Positions 46,259 through 52,051 of a DNA stretch of 64,000 nt are shown in pieces. How positions within the stretch are numbered: the stretch's first letter is position 1; each line of letters opens with the position of its first letter. The position numbers and the translations under genes were made by a program. Source of the stretch: a virus. Location of the stretch: the IMG/VR virus record IMGVR_UViG_3300050821_006746, positions 45,142 through 109,141 of that record. One strand, 5' to 3'. The notes below the pieces were generated by a model. It saw only the letters and a list, made by a program, of their open reading frames with translations. It did no database searches and was not told where the DNA came from.

Positions 46259-46648
46259 ATGGCGCGAGATGTGCATATTGACGCTGGCTACTTTAACAAG
46301 CCAATCCAGTTCCAGTCCGAGCAAACTACTCCTGATGGATCAGGTGGTAGTACAGCAACGGGATGGACAACTGCTTATAAGTGCATGGCTCATATCGATA
46401 ATCTTACCGATTCGACAACAGCGATTAGACGCATAGCAACACGGCCATTTCAGTTCATGCAGCTCTATCCTCAGATGGACGCATTGATGTCTATACGCTA
46501 TCAAGCAAGCACGGCGCTTACACCAGCAATGACCATACTTTATAGAAATCGACGATATCAAATTATTGATTTGATTACTCCACATGAGGAGTTAGTTGCG
46601 ATTGTAATACCCGTAGTGCTCTATCAAGCGCCTGGTACACCGGGATAA
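46259..46648 (+). CDS. Head closure / head-tail joining protein (129 aa)
   Basis: Matches phage head-tail joining proteins (SPP1 gp16/HK97 gp7 type): FNKPIQFQSEQTTPDGSGGS, WTTAYKCMAHIDNL, MSIRYQ, then TILYRNRRYQIIDLITPHEE. Small beta-barrel that closes the connector. Order relative to the connector gene fits the HK97 layout, although thirteen or so accessory genes are inserted between them. Confidence 0.88.
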   Translation: MARDVHIDAGYFNKPIQFQSEQTTPDGSGGSTATGWTTAYKCMAHIDNLTDSTTAIRRIATRPFQFMQLYPQMDALMSIRYQASTALTPAMTILYRNRRYQIIDLITPHEELVAIVIPVVLYQAPGTPG

Positions 46649-46657
46649 GGGGGTAGT

Positions 46658-47083
46658 ATGACGATTGTAGGCGGATCATCGCTGCTTCCAACACAGGAGG
46701 CGGTCTACACGGTACTCACTGGCAATGCAGGCTTTACTAGCATCTGCGCAGGTCCTTTCGATCCAGCCCCGATAAATCAGGCGTTTCCTTATAGTGCGTT
46801 TGGGGCACATACCGAGTCCGCTTGGTATCAATTCCAGAAAACCAGCAAGCAGATTGATTTCGTTATTCATGTTTATAGCAAGCAACCAACATTTGCAGAA
46901 GCGATGACCATCTTGAATGTGATTAATGGCTTGATCGAGGGACAAACGCTGAGTTTAACAAGCGGGAATTACACCAACGCTGAGAATGGTGTGCTATTTG
47001 TTAGTGCTCGCAAGGTTGAGGAGCCTGATGGACTCACACGACATCTCGAATGTAGATGGCATATCTATAACAATGCCAACTAG
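46658..47083 (+). CDS. Tail terminator, DUF3168 family (141 aa)
   Basis: LPTQEAVYTVLTGNAGFTSI, FPYSAFGAHTES, QIDFVIHVYSKQPTFAEAMTI and CRWHIYNN match the DUF3168 pattern, which caps the tail tube and joins it to the head. Normal length. Confidence 0.85.
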   Translation: MTIVGGSSLLPTQEAVYTVLTGNAGFTSICAGPFDPAPINQAFPYSAFGAHTESAWYQFQKTSKQIDFVIHVYSKQPTFAEAMTILNVINGLIEGQTLSLTSGNYTNAENGVLFVSARKVEEPDGLTRHLECRWHIYNNAN

Positions 47084-47096
47084 GAGGCGTGACGCA

Positions 47097-47300
47097 ATGA
47101 CACCAGAACAAGAACAGGCACTCACTGACAAGATGGCTGGTATCGGCTACCCAGATTTCGATGTGATGCCAGGCGAAGAGAGTGTGCTCATGCTCCATGT
47201 ACAGAGTAAGCTGATTGGTGGCACGCTCTATGCATTGGGATTGCCAGATGAGCAGTTGAAGGCACTGATTGATGAGACGGTGGCAGGAGGACAAAGCTGA
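47097..47300 (+). CDS. Hypothetical protein (67 aa)
   Basis: The ATG at 47097 follows TAGGAGGCGTGACGCA. Helical start (EQEQALTDKMAGIG) and end. Function unknown. One-base overlap with the next gene. Confidence 0.64.
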   Translation: MTPEQEQALTDKMAGIGYPDFDVMPGEESVLMLHVQSKLIGGTLYALGLPDEQLKALIDETVAGGQS

Positions 47301-47626
47301 TGGGCGCAATCCGATTGGAGCACGCAAAGGGTAGGAATTTCACTGCTGAGGAGTTGGTTGGGCGACAAATCAGGATTGAAGGGCCAGTTCCTAAGAGGGG
47401 AACGCAGCCTATTGGGTACAACATGCTGATCGTTGCCGATGATGAGAGTATCGATAATGCGTGCAAGCTTGAGTTGAGCATAGAGCCTGATGCTGTAATT
47501 GAAGCAAGGGTGACGCTCTATCGCTTTGACTTGGCAACCGCAGAAGAACGTGTGCCGACTGAGGTGGTTACGCTGAGGGATAACATCGAAGTGTCGTTCT
47601 CTGCTATCGTATCGGAGGTGGAATGA
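47300..47626 (+). CDS. Hypothetical protein (108 aa)
   Basis: Beta-rich protein of unknown family among the neck genes. Coupled to the gp10-like gene by ATGA. Confidence 0.68.
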   Translation: MGAIRLEHAKGRNFTAEELVGRQIRIEGPVPKRGTQPIGYNMLIVADDESIDNACKLELSIEPDAVIEARVTLYRFDLATAEERVPTEVVTLRDNIEVSFSAIVSEVE

Positions 47627-48030
47627 TGGGCGCAAGAGTCATTATCGAATGGGATGGGTTGGAGCAGGTAATCTCCAATCTCGCGGATCTTGGGGAGAAA
47701 GCACCGCAGAACCTTGAGCATCAGATGGCAGAACTGGCAAGCGCAACGGAGGATGCATGGAAAGAGAGCACGCCGCGACGAACGGGCAGGCTGCAAGAAG
47801 CAGATATCGTGGAGACGGGTGGCATGTCATTTACGCTGAATAATGCTACCCGGTACTACGATTGGGTAGATCGGGGGCACATGACTCCAGCAGGTTGGCG
47901 TACCAGACATGGCTATCGTCCCGCCAAACGCCGGTCTCATGTTGAGGGGCAAGAGATGACTGATAAGGCTGTTCAGTTTATTGAGGAGAATATTGAGGAT
48001 TATCTCTCGAAGTTCTTGGATAACATATAG
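47623..48030 (+). CDS. HK97 gp10-like neck/tail-completion protein (135 aa)
   Basis: VIIEWDGLEQVISNLADLGE, TPRRTGRLQEA, YYDWVDRGH and the final helix match the HK97 gp10 family. It acts at the head-tail interface. An ATG three bases on is equally placed from the ribosome site ATCGGA. Confidence 0.86.
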   Translation: MMGARVIIEWDGLEQVISNLADLGEKAPQNLEHQMAELASATEDAWKESTPRRTGRLQEADIVETGGMSFTLNNATRYYDWVDRGHMTPAGWRTRHGYRPAKRRSHVEGQEMTDKAVQFIEENIEDYLSKFLDNI

Positions 48031-48038
48031 GTGTTGCA

Positions 48039-48236
48039 ATGGAGAATTCAGTAAAAATACATTGCGAAACAACAGGGAAGCTCCTTGCGCGCCGTGATGA
48101 GAATGGCGTTTATTTATGGTGCAAAGAATGTAAGGTTGAGCATTTTATTTCGTGGGTTCCCAAAGATAACAAGAGTGAGGAAAATGCCGATAAAGTAGTT
48201 TCTGGAGAGGTTTTATGCTATAATCTGAGTATATAA
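48039..48236 (+). CDS. Com-like zinc-finger protein (65 aa)
   Basis: IHCETTGKLLARRDENGVY followed by LWCKECKVEHFI has the Cys spacing and wording of Com-type phage zinc fingers. Mu Com is a translational activator of mom; here no mom-like gene is seen. The last codons contain the promoter of the following nuclease gene. Confidence 0.7.
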   Translation: MENSVKIHCETTGKLLARRDENGVYLWCKECKVEHFISWVPKDNKSEENADKVVSGEVLCYNLSI

Positions 48237-48335
48237 ATTGTGTGCCTCTGCAAGTGCGCTAACACTCCAGAGGCCGACCCTGAGTGTAAGTTCAAGGCAA
48301 GGTTATTATACCTTGTTAGGAAAGGGGTTTCTACC
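48216..48335 (+). promoter_or_regulatory. Extended -10 promoter and conserved stem-loop leader of nuclease gene (copy C)
   Basis: TGcTATAAT (hexamer 48219-48224) lies in the end of the upstream gene. Outer stem GCCTCTG/CAGAGGC (48244-48250, 48268-48274), inner stem AGTG/CACT (48253-48256, 48263-48266) with loop CGCTAA. A further stem CAAGG/CCTTG precedes the ribosome site AGGAAAGGGG. The inner and outer stems match copies at 51272 and 60108 by structure with compensating base changes. Confidence 0.75.
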
Positions 48336-49061
48336 ATGTCTGGGCCAAAAGGCAACAAGAATGCTTTGGGATATCGACACACTGAGGAGGCAAAGAAACA
48401 TCTAGCGGATATCGCAAGAGGTAAGGAGGGATCAGAGAAACAGCGGCAAACTGTAATTGCTCTAAACAAATCAAGATCGGGCCAACCTGGACATCTCCAC
48501 ACAGAGGAGTCACGTCGAAAAATAGCAGAAGCCCATCGAGCACGCTGGAATGATCCCGAATGGAGAGCTAAAAGAGCCAAACAACTAAGGGAGGCTTTTG
48601 AGCAACCTGAAGCGATAGAGAAGATGAGAGAAGGCGTCACTGCCCATTGGTCAACCATTAGTTACGAAGAGAGACTAGAGCGCAATGCTGCAGGGCGAAA
48701 GGCTTCTCTGGAAGCAAATCCAACGAGCATTGAAATAAAGGTAAGTCAATACTTAGAAAATCTTGGCATTCAATTTATTGAGCAAAAGCAGGAAGGCCCA
48801 TACTTTCTAGACTTTTATCTTCCTGTAAAGAGGGTCATTGTAGAGGCGATGGGATGCTATTTTCATTCTTGTGCTGTTTGTGGGAAGCAAAATGCTTACA
48901 AGCCCGATGCTCCTGCTTATGACGCAAGGCGTAAGAATTATCTAGAAAAGAGGGGGTATCACGTCATTTGGATATGGGAACATGATATTAACAGGGATGT
49001 TGAGTTTGTACTTCGCCCTCTCTTGGAAAAATGTGGGGCGATAGAATACCCTACGGGGTAA
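48336..49061 (+). CDS. Vsr-like homing endonuclease with NUMOD3 motifs (241 aa)
   Basis: N-terminal NUMOD3-type DNA-binding repeats (GPKGNKNALGYRHTEEAKKH; GHLHTEESRRKIAEAHRARW) and a basic helix region. The C-terminal Vsr-like nuclease core is SIEIKVSQYLENLGIQFIEQ, YFLDFYLPVKRVIVEAMGCY, FHSC, and YLEKRGYHVIWIWEHDI. The fold resembles the EDxHD/Vsr homing nucleases described in phages. The gene has its own promoter, leader and terminator and lies between neck and tail-tube genes, so it is a free-standing mobile gene. Confidence 0.87.
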   Translation: MSGPKGNKNALGYRHTEEAKKHLADIARGKEGSEKQRQTVIALNKSRSGQPGHLHTEESRRKIAEAHRARWNDPEWRAKRAKQLREAFEQPEAIEKMREGVTAHWSTISYEERLERNAAGRKASLEANPTSIEIKVSQYLENLGIQFIEQKQEGPYFLDFYLPVKRVIVEAMGCYFHSCAVCGKQNAYKPDAPAYDARRKNYLEKRGYHVIWIWEHDINRDVEFVLRPLLEKCGAIEYPTG

Positions 49062-49105
49062 CGCAAAATTAGAGTTTTGTCAGAACAATAGAAAACGCAA
49101 AAGAG

Positions 49106-49173
49106 CCTTGAGCCACGGAACTGAGCATATCAGTATCGTGGCTTTTTTGATAAGTAGCCTTGAGCCTTGAGCC
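49106..49173. repeat. Three copies of CCTTGAGCC around the nuclease/tail-tube junction
   Basis: CCTTGAGCC at 49106-49114, 49158-49166 and 49165-49173 (the last two overlapping). One copy is before the terminator and two form the 5' end of the tail gene. They may mark the edge of the mobile-gene insertion. Confidence 0.6.
49112..49148 (+). terminator. Intrinsic terminator of the Vsr-like gene
   Basis: GCCACG (49112-49117) with CGTGGC (49137-49142), an internal CTGA/TCAG pairing, then six Ts. It lies only 11 bases before the first tail-tube start, so it isolates the mobile gene from the tail operon. Confidence 0.85.
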
Positions 49174-49600
49174 TTTTGACTACCAGTATCTTTTGGTAAG
49201 AAAGGCAGAAAAGGCATTGACAGCTTTAGCAGGAATCGGCGCGTCGGTCCAAGAATCTAGCACGGCCTTTACTGATTCAAGTAAATGGACTCTATCCCTC
49301 AAAAACGCCACCAAAGATGTCACCCCATTCGGGGCATCTGGCAGTTGGGCTATAAACATCCCCACGATCAACTCATGGACCGCAAAGGTATCTGTGTTCA
49401 TTGATCCTAGCGACACAGCACAATCAAACCTCAACGCACTGCTTGGGACAGTCGTATCACTCACGCTCAATGTGAGTGGTACGCCTCATGGCTGGACAGG
49501 TAGCGCAATCCTCGCAGGCATCGATCCTAGTGTGGACGCCCAGAGTGCGGAAACATGCGATTACTCCTTTACTGGAAGCGGATCGATCGCTTATTCCTGA
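49160..49600 (+). CDS. Tail-tube-like protein 1 (146 aa), non-AUG start
   Basis: No ATG is available at the 5' end: TTG at 49160 or TTG at 49217 (after AAGAAAGGCAGAAAAGGCA) must serve. The core KWTLSLKNATKDVTPFGASG, NSWTAKVSVFIDPSD is shared with the next gene (KAATKDVTPFQASG...KSWTFSVDCF) and fits siphovirus tube proteins. The nuclease inserted upstream may have displaced the original start. Confidence 0.75.
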   Translation: MSLEPFDYQYLLVRKAEKALTALAGIGASVQESSTAFTDSSKWTLSLKNATKDVTPFGASGSWAINIPTINSWTAKVSVFIDPSDTAQSNLNALLGTVVSLTLNVSGTPHGWTGSAILAGIDPSVDAQSAETCDYSFTGSGSIAYS

Positions 49601-49632
49601 GCTTAAAAACAAACGGAGAGGAGGTAACCGCC

Positions 49633-50331
49633 ATTAGCGCATATGCAGGCATAAATGGGGATGTTTGGCTTTCCACGTCACCCCCAACGGCACTTGGCTC
49701 ACCCGAATCAGTCGCTGACTCAGGTGATCATATTCATTACTTCACAGCAACACATCCGGCGTGGGATTGGACAAAGACGTTGACTGTCCAGTGCTCACCA
49801 AATGGCTCGTCAGGCTGGGCAACCGTGACTGACTACATCTTTTTCTGGCCAGCCGGTGAAGTTGTGTTTAACACGGCGCGCGTACCTGGCACGAATAACT
49901 TCGTGCGCCTATCTGCTGGCAGTTACTTCACACTCTCTGCTCTGGGGGGCGCGCACATGTGGAAAGCGACTGGAAAGGCTGCCACCAAAGATGTGACGCC
50001 GTTCCAGGCCAGCGGTCATTATCAGCAAAACATAGCGACCATCAAATCGTGGACGTTCTCTGTGGACTGCTTCTCTCAGGATGCCAGAATCATGAACGAA
50101 ATGGTCACGGGAATGAGCGGCATCAACACCTCTGGGGGAGTGATCGTTTGCCAGTTGTGGTGGGACGAGACGAATGGCAGGCGCTATCAGTTTTTCGCGC
50201 TCCCAACACAACTGGACACAACTGTTGTGTCCAGCGACGTGGACAAGCAGACGGTGCAAATGACAGTCACCGGGCCACTCTATCAGATCACATCGAACAC
50301 ATTCACGACAGCAACTGTCACACGGATGTAG
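49633..50331 (+). CDS. Tail-tube-like protein 2 (232 aa), apparent ATT start
   Basis: A full Shine-Dalgarno AGGAGGT (49619-49625) is followed seven bases later by ATT, the only initiation-capable codon in frame at correct spacing; the ATG at 49642 is out of frame and stops after three codons. N-terminal 120 residues form an Ig-like/beta region (DVWLSTSPPTALGSP); the C-terminal half matches the preceding tube protein. Perhaps the major tube protein with a surface domain. Confidence 0.78.
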   Translation: MSAYAGINGDVWLSTSPPTALGSPESVADSGDHIHYFTATHPAWDWTKTLTVQCSPNGSSGWATVTDYIFFWPAGEVVFNTARVPGTNNFVRLSAGSYFTLSALGGAHMWKATGKAATKDVTPFQASGHYQQNIATIKSWTFSVDCFSQDARIMNEMVTGMSGINTSGGVIVCQLWWDETNGRRYQFFALPTQLDTTVVSSDVDKQTVQMTVTGPLYQITSNTFTTATVTRM

Positions 50332-50342
50332 AAAGCACATAC

Positions 50343-50819
50343 ATGGCAAAGATAGTAGAACTGGACACAACACAGGAAAAAGCGTCGCCAAACGGCCATG
50401 ACGATACATGGCAGAGTTTTGATAGCGACATTGCACTGCTGCAACACATTCTCTCGAAGAAGCCTGCTGAGAAGCTAGTAGACGTACCAGAGTGGAACGT
50501 GCGTGTGCTTTGTCGTGCGCTCACCGCTGAGCACCGCATTGATGTGGAGACAAGGGCATACAACGCGGAAACAAAGAGAACCAATTACAGCGTTGTCTCG
50601 CACCTGATCTTGATGTATGGCTGCTATAACCCAAGCACCGGCAATCCCGTTTTCTATGGTCTAGACGATAGCGAGGCTGCGCGAAAGCAAAAAGAAGCCA
50701 CCATGAAGACGGTACTCATGCGAGAACAAGACGGCGGCGCTATTGAGCGCCTGTCGTTTGCCATCTTGCGTCTCTCTCGCATGCTGTTCAACGATGCTGA
50801 AAACGCGAAAAAAAACTAG
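50343..50819 (+). CDS. Tail assembly chaperone G (158 aa)
   Basis: Position between tube and tape measure and the slippery end identify the lambda gpG-type chaperone. Acidic, helical; LVDVPEWNVRVLCRALTAEH and a terminal NDAENAKKN. Stops at 50817-50819 directly after the slippery heptamer A AAA AAC. Confidence 0.88.
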   Translation: MAKIVELDTTQEKASPNGHDDTWQSFDSDIALLQHILSKKPAEKLVDVPEWNVRVLCRALTAEHRIDVETRAYNAETKRTNYSVVSHLILMYGCYNPSTGNPVFYGLDDSEAARKQKEATMKTVLMREQDGGAIERLSFAILRLSRMLFNDAENAKKN

Positions 50820-51166
50820 AAATTCGGTCTTTCTATGACGCTTATAGGCTCACTGAGCGGCTTGGCTATCGGCACATTGAGGATCTCCTGCAAGAGATGA
50901 CGAGCGCGGAGCTGACCGGATGGCTTGCCTACTTGCAGGTGGATGACGAGGTACAGGTACAGCGTCTGGCTTATGCCATTGTCAAAGCGTTCAATGGCGA
51001 TCAAAAAGGGCCGACGAAGAAGCCAGCGAAGCGCATAGAAGAGGATGAGGAAGTCATAGACACGACCGATCCTAAATTCGCTGAGCAATTTCAAGGCTTT
51101 ACGTATGCGAAGCCACAGCCACGCGTGCCAACTAGGCAGAGCAGCACGGAAATACTTTTCGGGTGA
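50343..51166 (+). CDS. GT fusion chaperone by -1 frameshift
   Basis: Slipping one base back at 50810-50816 gives codon CTA at 50816 and reading continues LEIRSFYDAYRLTERLGYRH to a stop at 51166. The extension has the Asp/Glu- and Lys-rich tail typical of gpGT, which binds the tape measure while G coats it. Reading from the ATG at 50897 alone would give only the T part and has no ribosome site. Confidence 0.86.
50810..50816 (+). other. -1 ribosomal frameshift heptamer AAAAAAC
   Basis: In the zero frame it reads A-AAA-AAC, the classic X-XXY-YYZ phase, followed at once by TAG. Efficient slipping is expected, as in the lambda G/T gene. Confidence 0.9.
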
Positions 51167-51241
51167 GAAAGAAATACGGTATAAATGACGATATTGGCAG
51201 TTGATACAAAGTGGCATAAGTTGGCTTGTAGAGCCAATCTA

Positions 51242-51328
51242 TGGTATAATATGGGTACAAAAAAGATGTTCGCTCTGGCGGTGCTGGAACACCCCAGAGC
51301 TGATGACAAGAAAGGAACTCTCGTCATG
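51242..51328 (+). promoter_or_regulatory. Extended -10 promoter and conserved stem-loop leader of nuclease gene (copy A)
   Basis: TGgTATAAT (hexamer 51245-51250). Outer stem GCTCTGG/CCAGAGC (51272-51278, 51294-51300), inner stem GGTG/CACC (51280-51283, 51290-51293), loop CTGGAA. A second hairpin ATGAC/GTCAT (51303-51307, 51323-51327) holds the ribosome site AAGGAAC in its loop and pairs part of the start codon. Confidence 0.8.
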
Positions 51329-52051
51329 TCCTCAAGTATACCACGCCCTAAAAAGCCTGCCCTGGAACGTTTCCTCTCGTTTGTTGCCGTGCAAGAAGAC
51401 GGTTGTTGGCTGTGGACGGGATGCATAACTAAAGGTGGATATGGAAGTTTTAGAAATGAACACGGGAAAACCGAAAATAGCCATAAATGGGCTTACAAGG
51501 TCTTTATTGGACCTGTCCCTGAGGGGTTAGAACTCGACCACCTTTGCCGAAATCGTGCCTGCGTAAATCCAAATCATCTAGAACCTGTTACTCGTTCCCA
51601 GAATACTGTTCGTGGACTAAAGGGAATACTTAAACCAGGCAAAATATCTAAATATGTAGGCGTGTATTGGACCGAACGCCTACATAAGTGGCGATCCACC
51701 ACGAAAATCAATGGCAAAAGTTACTATCTGGGGCATTTTTCCAGCGAAGAAGAGGCGCATCAAGCATATGTACAGGCTTGTAAATCTTATGAAGCAGATG
51801 GAACAATCCCGGTAAAACTACTTACAGCAAAGAAAACATCTCGCTATCCAGGGGTATCATGGCACAAACGTAAAGAGAAATGGGGGGCATCAGTACGCAT
51901 AAATGGCAAACAATGTTACATTGGCTACTTTGTGTCTGAGGAAGAGGCATATCAGGCATATGTAACCGCCAAAACGAACTTTGAACAATATGGCATTCTC
52001 CCTCAACCAAGATCGTATGCAAGGAAGTTGCAAGAGAGAGGGGGTGATTGA
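51326..52051 (+). CDS. HNH homing endonuclease with two AP2 domains (241 aa)
   Basis: HNH core at about 25-95: CWLWTGCITKGGYGSF, LELDHLCRNRACVNPNHLEP. It is followed by two AP2 DNA-binding domains (KYVGVYWTERLHKWRSTTKI...YLGHFSSEEEAHQAYV and RYPGVSWHKRKEKWGASVRI...YIGYFVSEEEAYQAYV). This is the usual HNH-AP2 homing nuclease layout. It lies between the GT gene and tape measure and its stop overlaps the tape-measure GTG start. Confidence 0.95.
   Translation: MSSSIPRPKKPALERFLSFVAVQEDGCWLWTGCITKGGYGSFRNEHGKTENSHKWAYKVFIGPVPEGLELDHLCRNRACVNPNHLEPVTRSQNTVRGLKGILKPGKISKYVGVYWTERLHKWRSTTKINGKSYYLGHFSSEEEAHQAYVQACKSYEADGTIPVKLLTAKKTSRYPGVSWHKRKEKWGASVRINGKQCYIGYFVSEEEAYQAYVTAKTNFEQYGILPQPRSYARKLQERGGD

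Noticed and set aside
49959-50819. 286-codon frame that includes the end of tail-tube gene 2
   Set aside because: Only its last 158 codons (from 50343) are the G chaperone; the first half is an out-of-frame reading of the tube gene.
51291-51325. CTGATGA in copy A of the nuclease leader suggested a hammerhead ribozyme
   Set aside because: No stem II or GAAA element at the required place, and copies B and C do not keep CTGATGA.
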